Source of the DNA: Prevotella sp.
GTDB taxonomy: Bacteria > Bacteroidota > Bacteroidia > Bacteroidales > Bacteroidaceae
Direction: 5' to 3'
NCBI GenBank assembly: GCA_016284635.1
Contig: JAEEPF010000016.1
Location: 1 to 35,796 of the forward strand
Length of the DNA stretch: 35,796 bases
Shown here: positions 7,670 to 17,160 of the stretch, piece after piece
Layout: each line of letters opens with the position of its first letter
Position numbering within the stretch: position 1 is the stretch's first letter
Notes under the pieces: model-generated
The model's database searches: none
Seen by the model: the letters and a program-made list of their open reading frames with translations, nothing else
What the model was told of the DNA's origin: nothing
Program-made: the position numbers and the translations under genes

Positions 7670-7963
7670 CTACGTCCAAAACTCCTTGTCGCCAGTCTCT
7701 TCCATTTCTCCCTGACACTTGGGGCAGGTATGCTTATTCCATACCCTGATGCGGTCGCTGCCACAGTTGAGGCACAAGCGTCCCACCTCACTCCGATAGG
7801 ATGGTGCCACATCGGCGATGATGCCGCCCACCACAATATTCTGGATGGACTTACAATCAGGGCACGACACAGCCGTGATCTCCTGACGGAAGAGCCCACG
7901 CCCTTCGTATGCCTCGGCCTCATAGCCGCAAGCCCTGCAGCGATATTTCAGTTTCCAAGCCAT
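7670..7963 (-). CDS. Small protein with two zinc ribbons (four CxxC)
   Basis: 97 residues from ATG at 7963, chosen because the protein then starts MAWKLKYRCRACG; a longer frame to 8011 would run through the terminator hairpin. Four CxxC pairs (CRAC, CPDC, CLNC, CPKC) suggest two four-cysteine zinc ribbons, with a GGIIADV-containing linker between them. Likely cytoplasmic; such proteins may bind nucleic acid or act as chaperones, but no specific family is recognised. The start codon is only 17 nt after the stem of the SusCD terminator, and no separate -7 box is visible, so expression may depend on read-through. The next gene on this strand is the small peptide. Confidence 0.75.
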   Translation of the reverse strand: MAWKLKYRCRACGYEAEAYEGRGLFRQEITAVSCPDCKSIQNIVVGGIIADVAPSYRSEVGRLCLNCGSDRIRVWNKHTCPKCQGEMEETGDKEFWT

Positions 7964-7975
7964 CTTGCTTTGTAG

Positions 7976-8008
7976 AAAAACACGGGTTGCCCATATTGAC
8001 AACCCGTG
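7976..8008 (-). terminator. Intrinsic terminator of the SusC-SusD operon
   Basis: A perfect 9-bp stem (CACGGGTTG at 7981-7989, CAACCCGTG at 8000-8008) with a 10-nt loop is followed on the minus strand by TTTTTC. It begins 29 bp after the susD stop codon and ends just before the zinc-ribbon ATG. Confidence 0.75.
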
Positions 8009-8037
8009 CACAAGAGAGAAACAATTAACTAACCTTT

Positions 8038-9990
8038 TTAATTCCTGTATGCGGGATTCTGATAATTAGCCTTCTCGCTATCATCCATCTCCATAGCGTC
8101 GATCTGACCCTGTGGGATCGGACGGATGTAGTAACCTGCGGGGATGTCACGACGGAACTCCTCAAGATCCTTATCCGTATAACCGTTGCCAGCGATGTGG
8201 TAGACAGTGGCACGCTCTGCCCACTTCTGGGTGCGGACGAGGTCGAACCAACGGTATCCCTCACCCCAGAACTCACGGCTGCGCTCGTCGAGGATGAAGT
8301 CGATGGTGATGGTGGCAGGCGTAGCAGCAACCATCTCAGCGCTATGATCGGCAGCGAACGGAGCACGGGCATTCACGCAGTAGCTCTGCTTACCAGCACG
8401 CTCACGGAGCACGTTCACCATAGCCTTGGCGTCCTCGTTCTTACCGAGCTTCACAGCAGCCTCAGCAGCGATGAGATAGAACTCAGAGAACTTGGCCACA
8501 TTCCAAGGACGGGGGCTACCACCGTTCACCTTAGAACCGAGGCTACCAGCGTTGTCGGTACGGTAGATTCCGATCTTCCAGTTACAGGGGTACTTCTTAC
8601 GGCTGATGTGGTTCACGGCGACTACGAAGTCGGCACGGCCGTCCATCTCACCGAAGCCAAGCTTACCGTCGGCACCAGTATAGTTGATCTTGCTGTCCTC
8701 GCTCTCAGGAACCCAGCTGAAGTAGATCTCGTTGGGCTTCACCTGCATGCCATTAGCACCCAGGACATAAGCAGAAGGATTGCCGGCCTTGTCCCAGTTG
8801 GTGAAGTAGCTCAGCGTAAAGGTAGCATCGTAACGTGAGTCGATGGCCTTGACAGCATCTTCCCAAACACCACCTTCCATGAAGTTATCGGCGATAGGAG
8901 CCATACGGGTCCAAGGACGTCCGAGGCCCTGGACAGCCTCACGCTGAACGGGGTTGATATTCTCACCATTCTCGTTCTTGGCGATCATCTCGGTGTAGTT
9001 CCAAGTCTCCATCCAGTAAGCGAAGTTCTCAGGAGAGCCACCGCTACCCCAGCCATAGCCTACACCACCGTTACCGAACTTCTCGTCCTCATCGTGGTCG
9101 GCATAGAGCATAATCTCAGAGTTACGGTCGTTGGTAGCCACGTTCACGTCGTAGAATGTGGGCTGCAGTGCATAAGGACCAGGATTGCTGATGGCAGCCT
9201 TTGCCATATCGTAAGCCTTCTGGAAGTAGCTCTGAGCCTGGCTTGCATCACGGCTGCACTCAGGATAGGTGGGGATGTTGTTGGGGTTCTCCAACCACCA
9301 AGCGTAGGTCAGATAAGCCTTAGAGAGATACAGACGGGCGAGGTTCTTCGTAGCCGTACCTGTGAGACGGGGGTTCTCAGGCAGGTCTGCCAGAGCCTTC
9401 TCGAGGTCGGGGAAGATACACTTGGTATAAACCTCAGGAACAGTGTTACGTACAGAAGTACGAGTTGTAGAAGTATTGAACTTCAGTTCACCAGCACCGA
9501 GATCCAGGGGCACGCCACCATAGGTCTGCACAAGGATGAAATAGTCGAATGCACGGAAGAAATAGGCCTCAGCGAGCAGGGCATCATCCATGCCTGCTGC
9601 ACCACCATTCTCAATGATACCGCTACAAGTGTTGATGTTAGAGAAAGCCTCTCCCCAGCATCCACCGGCGATAGAGTTTGTAGGTGTCATCTGACCAGCA
9701 CCAGAGAGGTCGGCATCCTTGAAGTTACCGTCGGCAGACTGTGCGTAGGTATATTCATCGGTACCAGTCTCAAGGCTGTTCAGATAGTAACCATTGCCAT
9801 AGAAATAGCGCAGGTGTGCATAGAGTGAAGTCAGACCTCCCTCAATACCTGCCTTCGTCGTGAAGAACGACGGGTCGAAATTGCTACGTGGCTGCTCATC
9901 GAGCACACTGTTACAGGATGTCATAGCCGTAGAGAGACCACAGCAAACCAAACCCGCAGCAACAATATATTTGATACTTTTAGTTTTCAT
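8038..9990 (-). CDS. susD-like: SusD/RagB-family surface glycan-binding lipoprotein
   Basis: 650 residues. Signal peptide with lipobox TAMTSC (Cys26), then the LDEQPRSNFDPSFF start typical of SusD/RagB proteins. Helical TPR-like segments span the N-terminal third (YFFRAFDYFILVQTYGGVPL, LYLSKAYLTYAWWLENP), and the C-terminal SusD/RagB region contains FSEFYLIAAEAAVKLGKNEDA and ILDERSREFWGEGYRWFDLVRTQKW, which is diagnostic. The protein forms the lid over its SusC partner on the outer membrane and captures substrate. It is 35 bp downstream of the susC-like gene, clearly one operon. At ~650 residues it is longer than classical SusD (about 550). Substrate cannot be deduced here because no glycoside hydrolase is next to it. 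Confidence 0.93.
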   Translation of the reverse strand: MKTKSIKYIVAAGLVCCGLSTAMTSCNSVLDEQPRSNFDPSFFTTKAGIEGGLTSLYAHLRYFYGNGYYLNSLETGTDEYTYAQSADGNFKDADLSGAGQMTPTNSIAGGCWGEAFSNINTCSGIIENGGAAGMDDALLAEAYFFRAFDYFILVQTYGGVPLDLGAGELKFNTSTTRTSVRNTVPEVYTKCIFPDLEKALADLPENPRLTGTATKNLARLYLSKAYLTYAWWLENPNNIPTYPECSRDASQAQSYFQKAYDMAKAAISNPGPYALQPTFYDVNVATNDRNSEIMLYADHDEDEKFGNGGVGYGWGSGGSPENFAYWMETWNYTEMIAKNENGENINPVQREAVQGLGRPWTRMAPIADNFMEGGVWEDAVKAIDSRYDATFTLSYFTNWDKAGNPSAYVLGANGMQVKPNEIYFSWVPESEDSKINYTGADGKLGFGEMDGRADFVVAVNHISRKKYPCNWKIGIYRTDNAGSLGSKVNGGSPRPWNVAKFSEFYLIAAEAAVKLGKNEDAKAMVNVLRERAGKQSYCVNARAPFAADHSAEMVAATPATITIDFILDERSREFWGEGYRWFDLVRTQKWAERATVYHIAGNGYTDKDLEEFRRDIPAGYYIRPIPQGQIDAMEMDDSEKANYQNPAYRN

Positions 9991-10025
9991 AACTTTACTT
10001 TTTTACCTTTTTTACTTTTTTACCT
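9991..10025. repeat. A-rich susC-susD spacer built of a 17-bp direct repeat
   Basis: On the minus strand the whole spacer is AGGTAAAAAAGTAAA repeated at a 17-bp period. The second copy ends just before the susD ATG. It could be an A-rich translation enhancer or a slippage-prone tract; no function is shown. Confidence 0.5.
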
Positions 10026-13000
10026 TTAGAAAGTCACGTTAAGGCCGAAGAGGAAGTTGCGGGTAGCAGGCGTGTTGTAACCGATGATAGGCATTCTGTG
10101 ACTACCAAAGGCATAACCCACTGCCGTATTCTCGTTAGACCAAGAGTTGGTTTCAGGATCAAGTCCACTCTCGTTGTTATACGGTGAGAAGAGGACGAAC
10201 GGGTTCTGAATCGAAGCGTAGAGGCGCAGACGGCTGATGCCGAGGTCCTTGATGGCCTTCAGGTTCTCGAAGTTGTAGCCGAGGGTGATGGTACGGAACT
10301 TCAGGTAGCCGGCATTGAAGTAACCGAGGGTAGAACCGTACTTGGGGTTATCACCGCTCTGGATGCCACCGGGCTTCGGATACTTGGCACCTGTGTTCTG
10401 CTCTGTCCAGTAATCCACATCGATGTTGTTACGACGACCTGTCAGCATGTTCAGGTAACCGTTAGAAGAGTGGATGGCGCTGATGAGCTTACCACCAATC
10501 TGGAATGAACCGATAACGGTCAGATCGAAGTTCTTATAACCAACAGTCGTGTTGAAACCACCAATGAGGTCGGGCTCCATGCTCATGATCTCACGGTCGT
10601 CAGCACCGATGGCGCGGGTAGGATTACCATTGGCATCCAATGCACGGTCGTGCTTAACCTTAATCATACCAGCGTTTCCGCCGGGCTCCAATACGTTCAT
10701 AGCAGCCTCTTCGCCAGCCTGCCACAAGCCGATATACTCATAGTCGTAGATGACATCGATGGGATAGCCGACGAACCAGAGGTTACCCTCGTCACGCGTC
10801 TCACCAGAAGCCAGCTCGGTCAGCTCGTTGCGGTTCTGATACATGTTGATACCAGCCTCCCAGTTCCAACCGTTCTTGTTGTCAATGATAATACCGTTCA
10901 AAGTGAACTCCCAACCCTTGTTCTGAGTCTTACCGATGTTACCCGTATAGCTGCTCACACCAGAGGTAGAAGGCAGATTCACGTTGAGCAGGATGTCGTT
11001 GGTCTTCTGAGAATAGTATTCGAACGTACCATACAGACGACCGTTAAACAGTGAGAAGTCGAGACCGAAGTTCCAGGTCTTAGAGTACTCCCAGCCCAGC
11101 TCGGGGTTAGGCAGTGAGTTCACATAGTAACCAGCCTTGTGGTTGGTTCCGTCGCCGAAGTTATAGTTACGGATACCCAGTCCACCAAGTGTCTTATAAG
11201 CAGAGATAGCCTGGTTAGAGGTCTCACCATAACCCACGCGGAGTTTCAGGTTGTCAACCCACTTCACATTCTCCATGAAGCTCTCACGGGCAATGTTCCA
11301 ACCAGCGCTGACAGCGGGATAGGTATGCCACTGGTGACCTTTAGCCAACACAGAAGAGGCATCTGAACGTACGGCAACAGAGAGCATATACTTATTATCA
11401 TAAGAATACATCACACGACCCATCCAAGAAACGAGGCCGCTCTGCCAGTAGTTGTAATTATTGACGTTGACGTTGGCACCAGTAGCCTTGTCAAGTGCAT
11501 AGTACTGGAAATAGTCAGCAGGGATACCGTCGGCAGAAGCACCTGTAGACTCATATCTTGTCTGCTCGGCAGAATACATGGCCACAACATTGACATTGTG
11601 CTTCTCAGCAAAGATACGATCGTAAGAGAGCAGGTTCTCAACAGCCCAGTTACGGGTCTGGTTCTCACCGATGCTGGCACCGTTGATGGCATTGGCATCC
11701 TTATTGTTGATACCTGTACCAGTGAAGCTGCCACTCTTTGAAGTACGGTAGTTCAGACCGACGTTGATGCGATAGCTCAGACCTTCGATCCACGGGCACT
11801 TCAACTCAGCAAAGAGCGTGTTGTAAGAACCGAAGCCCTTGTTCTCACTGAGCCAAACATCCTTGTCGCGCTCAACGGTCTCCTTGGTGATAACGGGCTG
11901 GTCGTCGGCGGGCAGTGCATTGTAACGCTTCAGGTTGCCATTCTCATCATAAGGACTTGAGATAGGAGTAGAACCCAGGATGTTGTACATATTGTTAACA
12001 CCCTCAGTCATACGATAGCTGTTATTGGTGCTCAGGCCGAAGCGGAAATACTCACCTACCTTCTGGTCGAAGTTACCACGGACAGAGATACGCTGGTAAC
12101 CCTCAGTGGGAACAACTGACTCATCCTTATAATAACCAGCACCGAAGCTGTAACTACCACCATTGGTACCACCAGCTACGCTGATGTCGTGATTGTGGCT
12201 GACACCAGTCTGATAGTACAGATCCTGCCAGTCAGTATTGATATTGTCGCTCTCGTCCAGAGAGTTCTGGTACTTACCGGCATACTGACGGAACTTGCTG
12301 AATGTAGGACCGTCCATCATCGGATACTTCTTGAAGACACTCTTGAAGCTCACATAACCATTATAGGTCACCTTGGCGGGAGTACCCTGAGTACCCTTGA
12401 CGGTGGTGATGATGATCACACCGTTGGCACCACGGGAACCGTAGATAGCGGTGGCAGAGGCATCCTTCAAGATATCCATCGACTTGATGTCGGTGGGGTT
12501 GATATCAGAAAGAGCGCCCATGAAGGGGATACCGTCGAGCACGATCAGCGGGTCGTTAGAAGCAGTCAGAGAGCGCTGACCACGGATACGGACCTGCATC
12601 TCGGCACCAGGCTTAGAAGATGTCTGTGTCATCAGCACACCAGCAACACGACCCTGCAGGGCCTGAGCGGCGTTGGATGCAGCCACCTGGTTCAGCTTCT
12701 CACCACCAATGTTGGCCACAGATCCGGTCACAGCCTCACGACGCTGGGTACCGTAACCGATGACCACCACTTCGTTCACCACGTGACCGTCTTCCTTAAG
12801 ATTCACACGCATACCGTCGGCAGCCTTCACCTCCTGTGACTCGTAACCGACATAAGAGACCACGAGCGTTGCGCCCGGAGTGACATTGAGAGAGAAGTTA
12901 CCTTCGAAGTCGGTAACAGTACCATTGGTGGTACCCTTCTCCATGACCGTGGCACCGATCAGCGGACCCTGAGAGTCTGCTACATGACCAGATACCTGCT

Positions 13001-13115
13001 TCGTTTGCTGTACGGAAGCTACTGATTCGGTAGCTGCCGAAGCCTGCTGAGCGCTGACCATGCCAAGGAAGCATAAGCCAACAAACAGGGCTGTTTTCTT
13101 TGCTTTGAAACTCAT
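10026..13115 (-). CDS. susC-like: SusC/RagA-family TonB-dependent outer-membrane transporter
   Basis: 1029 residues. Signal peptide to about residue 27 (MVSAQQASAA), a carboxypeptidase-D-regulatory-like domain (~39-120: VSGHVADSQGPLIGATV ... TDFEGNFSLNV), the VVVIGYGTQRREAVTGSV junction, a plug domain (~130-240) with the diagnostic MDILKDASATAIYGSRGANGVIIIT, and a beta barrel ending in LFGLNVTF. No N-terminal STN domain is present, so it is not coupled to an anti-sigma factor; regulation by the HTCS encoded directly upstream fits. It imports oligosaccharides or similar ligands together with the SusD-like lipoprotein. Promoter box TAATTTTGC lies about 50 bp before the ATG. No truncation seen. 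Confidence 0.95.
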   Translation of the reverse strand: MSFKAKKTALFVGLCFLGMVSAQQASAATESVASVQQTKQVSGHVADSQGPLIGATVMEKGTTNGTVTDFEGNFSLNVTPGATLVVSYVGYESQEVKAADGMRVNLKEDGHVVNEVVVIGYGTQRREAVTGSVANIGGEKLNQVAASNAAQALQGRVAGVLMTQTSSKPGAEMQVRIRGQRSLTASNDPLIVLDGIPFMGALSDINPTDIKSMDILKDASATAIYGSRGANGVIIITTVKGTQGTPAKVTYNGYVSFKSVFKKYPMMDGPTFSKFRQYAGKYQNSLDESDNINTDWQDLYYQTGVSHNHDISVAGGTNGGSYSFGAGYYKDESVVPTEGYQRISVRGNFDQKVGEYFRFGLSTNNSYRMTEGVNNMYNILGSTPISSPYDENGNLKRYNALPADDQPVITKETVERDKDVWLSENKGFGSYNTLFAELKCPWIEGLSYRINVGLNYRTSKSGSFTGTGINNKDANAINGASIGENQTRNWAVENLLSYDRIFAEKHNVNVVAMYSAEQTRYESTGASADGIPADYFQYYALDKATGANVNVNNYNYWQSGLVSWMGRVMYSYDNKYMLSVAVRSDASSVLAKGHQWHTYPAVSAGWNIARESFMENVKWVDNLKLRVGYGETSNQAISAYKTLGGLGIRNYNFGDGTNHKAGYYVNSLPNPELGWEYSKTWNFGLDFSLFNGRLYGTFEYYSQKTNDILLNVNLPSTSGVSSYTGNIGKTQNKGWEFTLNGIIIDNKNGWNWEAGINMYQNRNELTELASGETRDEGNLWFVGYPIDVIYDYEYIGLWQAGEEAAMNVLEPGGNAGMIKVKHDRALDANGNPTRAIGADDREIMSMEPDLIGGFNTTVGYKNFDLTVIGSFQIGGKLISAIHSSNGYLNMLTGRRNNIDVDYWTEQNTGAKYPKPGGIQSGDNPKYGSTLGYFNAGYLKFRTITLGYNFENLKAIKDLGISRLRLYASIQNPFVLFSPYNNESGLDPETNSWSNENTAVGYAFGSHRMPIIGYNTPATRNFLFGLNVTF

Positions 13116-13164
13116 ACGTTTGGTTTTGTTAGTTAATTTGTTATTAAAAAAAGAAAATCTGCCG

Positions 13165-13172
13165 CAAAATTA
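13165..13172 (-). promoter_or_regulatory. -7 box TAATTTTG for the SusC-SusD operon
   Basis: TAATTTTGCGG on the minus strand matches the extended consensus; the ATG is 50 bp downstream. The 119-bp gap to the HTCS gene should also hold the operator bound by its AraC domain. Confidence 0.65.
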
Positions 13173-13234
13173 GACAGATTTCCTTTTTCAGGCTTCCACG
13201 TATGTTTCGTTTCCTTTCGTTTTTGTGCCAACCC

Positions 13235-16200
13235 TCATTTTTTCGCCTTTTCTGCGTATTCCGTGGGAGAAATACCGAACTGTTTCTTAAAGACCGTTGA
13301 GAAATGGGCGGGGTTATTGAAGCCTACAGTATAGGCCACTTGAGTAACGTTTATCTTTTGTTCTTCCAAGAGTCGTGCTGCCTGTTCCAGGCGGATATTC
13401 CGGATAAACTCACTGACAGGAAGGCCCGTCATCTCCTTCATCTTACGATGTAACTGGGTACGGCTGATGCCTACCTCTGTGGTTAACGTATCCACGCTGA
13501 AGTCACTGTCAGACAAATGTTTGTTCACCACCTTCATGATACGTTCCATCAGCAGTTCATCGTTGCCTTTCACCTTGGCCTCCTCCACCTTGTCCTTCTG
13601 CTGCTGGCTGCCGGAATACTTGCCCTTCAGCCGCAGGTTCTTGCTGATGAGGTTGTTGATGACCATATGCAGCTCCTCCATATCGAACGGTTTGGCCAGG
13701 AAGGCATCTGCGCCTTTCTCCAGACCCTCCAGACGGTTTGCGACATCGCTTTTCGACGTCAGCATCACCACGGGGATATGGCTGAGATTCATGTTCGTCT
13801 TGATCATCCGCAAGAACGTGAAACCATCCATCTCAGGCATCATCACATCACTCACCACCAAGTCATACTGCCTGTCAGCCTCTGCACTCAGCAAGAGGCG
13901 CAAAGCCTCACGAGCACTGGTGACAGGGGTGATATGATAGAAGACGCCTAACTCCTGACTGATATAATTGCCTATCTCCTCATCATCGTCGACAACCAGC
14001 ATCCGATAATTTGACTGGGGTTTTACCTTCGCAGACTTCTGTTCCTGCGATTCTGGAACGAGTATTTCCTCCTTGGTCAGATGGGCATTGCCAAGTGGCA
14101 GGCGTACCGTGAAGATACTACCCTGCGAGTCATCACGGTTGGCAGCCTCAATGGTGCCGTGGTGCATTTCCACGATCATCTTACAAAGGTTCAGGCCGAT
14201 ACCGGTACCTTCTATATGGAGCGAACGTGAGGTAGAACCCTGATAGAAACGGTCGAAAATCTTATGCAGGTCGCCATGAATACCCACACCCGTATCTGCC
14301 ACCTGTAACTGGGCTGTGCCGTCAGGACCCTCGCTGACACGTACCTCGATGGTGCCGCCATCGTAAGTATACTTGAAGGCATTGGAGAGCAGATTGTCGA
14401 CAATCTTATCGAAGGCGTTGCGGTCAAGCCATACGTTCAGATGGTCTGTGGCTGGCAAATAATGGAATTCCATACCTCGCTCACGGGCCATATACTCATA
14501 CGACTTCAGGATATTGCCTACATACTGCACCATATCCGTTTCCTGACACTGCAGTTTCATCTGCTGCTTATCGATCTTACGGATGTCAAGGATCTGGTTC
14601 ACCAGATTCTGTACCCGCTGGGCATTATGCTCAATGGTCTTCAACTCCGACTTCACGTCGCTGTCAAGATCGCGCTTCAACAGCTTATGAAGCGGACTCA
14701 TGATCAGCGTCAGCGGCGAGCGGATGTCATGGGTGGCATTGATCAGGAACTTCATCTTCTCCTCGTTGAGTTCCTGCCTTCGTCTACGAAGATACGTCCA
14801 CAGCACAAGTCCGAATATCAGCAACGCCCCTAATATATAAATAAGGTACGCCCACGAAGAACGATACCATGGTGCCCGGATGACGATGCGATACTCCTGA
14901 GGCTCGGTGTAATTGCCATTGTCATAAGCCCTGACCTCCAGTCTATACGTCCCGGGCTCCAGATGTGTGAAGGGGATCCTGTTGCGCCCGGCCATCGTCT
15001 GTGTCCATTCCCTACTGCCGTTCAAACGGTACTCATAGGCCACATTCTCGGCATTGGAATAGTTCAACAGCGAGAACTCCATCGTGAAATAGTTGTCGAG
15101 ATACGACAACAGGAACCTGTCGCTCTGTTCCAACGCCTTCGTGATGACCAGTTCGCCGTCAGAGCGTGTTTTGCAGTTCACGGGGATTCCGCCTATGAGG
15201 AAACTGGTCAGGTGGACAGTATTCAGACTGGTCTCACTGTATCTCAAGGCAGACGGCAGGAATGAGGTGATGCCGTCACTGATGCCAAAACAGACGGTTC
15301 CATCGCCTTTCATGAGGGCAATGCCCGTCACATACTCCCTCGATGTGAGTCCGTTGCCGTAGACATGGGCAATAAACCTGTGCTGGGTGTTCTGATACTG
15401 CCAGATGCCCATGGAGGTGCTGCACCACAGATCACCGAAACGGTCTTCCATGATACCACAGATCACCTTATCCGCCAAAACCTCCGACTCAGGATAAACC
15501 ACGAAGTCACCTTTCTGGCTGTCATAAAGGAAAAGACCTGTGTCTGTGCCAGCCAATATCTGCTGGTTGCCGTCTTCATAGAGAGTTGTCACGCTCTTTC
15601 CTTCCAACAGCACCTCCCAGCCGTATGGCCTGAACATGTCGTTATCGGGGTCGTAGCAGCATAGGTTCGACGAGGTTCCAACCCATAACTTTCCTTTGCT
15701 GTCTATCATCATCGACATCACCCAGTTGTTATGCAGCCGTCCCTTCTTTTCGTTGGTCTGACGCATGTTGAAGTTGCGCAACTCCTTGGTCTCCATATTG
15801 TATGAGCAGAAACCCCTCGAATAGGTTGAGAAGTAGAGGCGGCCCTTTCCATCGTCTGTCATCACATTGATATAATCGCTGTCGAAGTCCACCTCTTTCT
15901 TGTAAGCCCCAGTCAGCGGGTTATATGTATATAGGCCTTTGTCGGATCCTATCCAGTAATGCCCCTGCTTGTCACGATAGATGGAATAGGTGTTTGAGGG
16001 CGAGCCAGGATGACTGACGATCTTCCCGTTGTCATCGAAGCCGAAGATACCGTTGTTCTGCACGGCGCACCAGGTCATGCCTTTATCACCCTGACAGACC
16101 GATGTCACTGATCCGCCGATGCTGACATTCTGCGACGAGAAGCCCCATGTGGAGAATTGCGGCTCATGCTGGGGCAGCAAGAGGAGTCCACGCTTCAGAC

Positions 16201-17140
16201 AGCCCACCCACAGATTGTCCTGATTATCTTCAAACAGCGCCCACACATTCGACGTGTTCAGATCGAACGAGCCACTGACGTAATCATATCGTTGCAAGAT
16301 GCGCGATCCTTTGGGCACCCAGCAAAGACCCTGCCCCAGTGTTCCTATAAACAGATTCCCCCTTTTATCGAGCAGGGCGCTTCTCAACTGCACATGCTCA
16401 TCACTGCCCAAAATGCTGGTATCGATGAAATCAGTCTGCAATGTCCCGTCCTTATAGTAGGCCAGACCTTTCCGGCACATCATCAGCACGCCTCCCTCAT
16501 AATTGATGAAATCGGTCACTGTGCCAAAGGGCGACTCCATCGTCTGAATCGAATGGCGACTGTCATTCATCCTGACAGAGACCGTCGGAGCGGAGCCTGC
16601 CTTCCAGAAATTCCCCATTTCATCGATCAAAATGTGGCTGAAGTAGTCGTTATCGCCCACCTTGGCATAGTTATACACCGAGTCCATCTTCATCGTGTTC
16701 AAGTCTATACGATACAAGCCGTAGCCCGCTGTACCCACCAGCAGATGATCGTCATCCTCCTGCAGGATATCGTTCACTCGGGCAGGTCTGTTATTGGGGA
16801 ATTTCAGCCGTTCAAACTCGTCATTGGCGCTGTTATAGCGACAGATACCCGTACCACAACCAGCCCATAGTGACCCCTGACTGTCCAGAAACAGCGACAC
16901 TACGTTGTTGCTGTTGATCGAGGCAGGATTGTCCTTATCATGCAGGTAGTTGGTAAACCTATAGCCGTCGTACTTATTGAGTCCATACTCGGTAGCCACC
17001 CAGATATAGCCAGTCTTATCCTGACAGATAGCTGTAATCTGATTACTTGACATCTGGTCCGACGTATAGAAATGCTGCGTCTGAGAGAATGCCAGAAGGC
17101 TCTGGATAACGAAGATGGTCAGTAGTTGTATTCTTTTCAT
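13235..17140 (-). CDS. Hybrid two-component system sensor/regulator (HTCS)
   Basis: 1301 residues. Signal peptide (to ~19), two seven-bladed-type propellers of Reg_prop repeats (~25-690; repeated W.G....GL and ICQDKTGYIWVATEYGLNKYDG), a Y_Y_Y domain (~695-755), one transmembrane helix (~762-783), HisKA with intact H-box THDIRSPL (His ~804), HATPase_c (NLLSNAFKYT, DTGVGI, GTGIGLNL), a receiver with VVDDDEE and SDVMMPEMDG (phosphoacceptor Asp ~1098) and Lys in LAKPF, and a C-terminal AraC HTH (~1200-1298). The periplasmic propeller binds a glycan fragment and the same polypeptide activates transcription, here most likely of the adjacent susC-susD pair 119 bp away. Its ATG is only 20 bp after the wbqC stop and no exact -7 box is present in that gap, so it may be read from the dapB-lepB-wbqC unit or from a promoter inside wbqC. 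Confidence 0.95.
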   Translation of the reverse strand: MKRIQLLTIFVIQSLLAFSQTQHFYTSDQMSSNQITAICQDKTGYIWVATEYGLNKYDGYRFTNYLHDKDNPASINSNNVVSLFLDSQGSLWAGCGTGICRYNSANDEFERLKFPNNRPARVNDILQEDDDHLLVGTAGYGLYRIDLNTMKMDSVYNYAKVGDNDYFSHILIDEMGNFWKAGSAPTVSVRMNDSRHSIQTMESPFGTVTDFINYEGGVLMMCRKGLAYYKDGTLQTDFIDTSILGSDEHVQLRSALLDKRGNLFIGTLGQGLCWVPKGSRILQRYDYVSGSFDLNTSNVWALFEDNQDNLWVGCLKRGLLLLPQHEPQFSTWGFSSQNVSIGGSVTSVCQGDKGMTWCAVQNNGIFGFDDNGKIVSHPGSPSNTYSIYRDKQGHYWIGSDKGLYTYNPLTGAYKKEVDFDSDYINVMTDDGKGRLYFSTYSRGFCSYNMETKELRNFNMRQTNEKKGRLHNNWVMSMMIDSKGKLWVGTSSNLCCYDPDNDMFRPYGWEVLLEGKSVTTLYEDGNQQILAGTDTGLFLYDSQKGDFVVYPESEVLADKVICGIMEDRFGDLWCSTSMGIWQYQNTQHRFIAHVYGNGLTSREYVTGIALMKGDGTVCFGISDGITSFLPSALRYSETSLNTVHLTSFLIGGIPVNCKTRSDGELVITKALEQSDRFLLSYLDNYFTMEFSLLNYSNAENVAYEYRLNGSREWTQTMAGRNRIPFTHLEPGTYRLEVRAYDNGNYTEPQEYRIVIRAPWYRSSWAYLIYILGALLIFGLVLWTYLRRRRQELNEEKMKFLINATHDIRSPLTLIMSPLHKLLKRDLDSDVKSELKTIEHNAQRVQNLVNQILDIRKIDKQQMKLQCQETDMVQYVGNILKSYEYMARERGMEFHYLPATDHLNVWLDRNAFDKIVDNLLSNAFKYTYDGGTIEVRVSEGPDGTAQLQVADTGVGIHGDLHKIFDRFYQGSTSRSLHIEGTGIGLNLCKMIVEMHHGTIEAANRDDSQGSIFTVRLPLGNAHLTKEEILVPESQEQKSAKVKPQSNYRMLVVDDDEEIGNYISQELGVFYHITPVTSAREALRLLLSAEADRQYDLVVSDVMMPEMDGFTFLRMIKTNMNLSHIPVVMLTSKSDVANRLEGLEKGADAFLAKPFDMEELHMVINNLISKNLRLKGKYSGSQQQKDKVEEAKVKGNDELLMERIMKVVNKHLSDSDFSVDTLTTEVGISRTQLHRKMKEMTGLPVSEFIRNIRLEQAARLLEEQKINVTQVAYTVGFNNPAHFSTVFKKQFGISPTEYAEKAKK

Positions 17141-17160
17141 ATCTTGTCGTAAAGGAAATG

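Noticed and set aside
9094..9828. Long plus-strand frames opposite SusD and HTCS
   Set aside because: They are antisense shadows of strongly supported genes, with no family motifs and no promoter.
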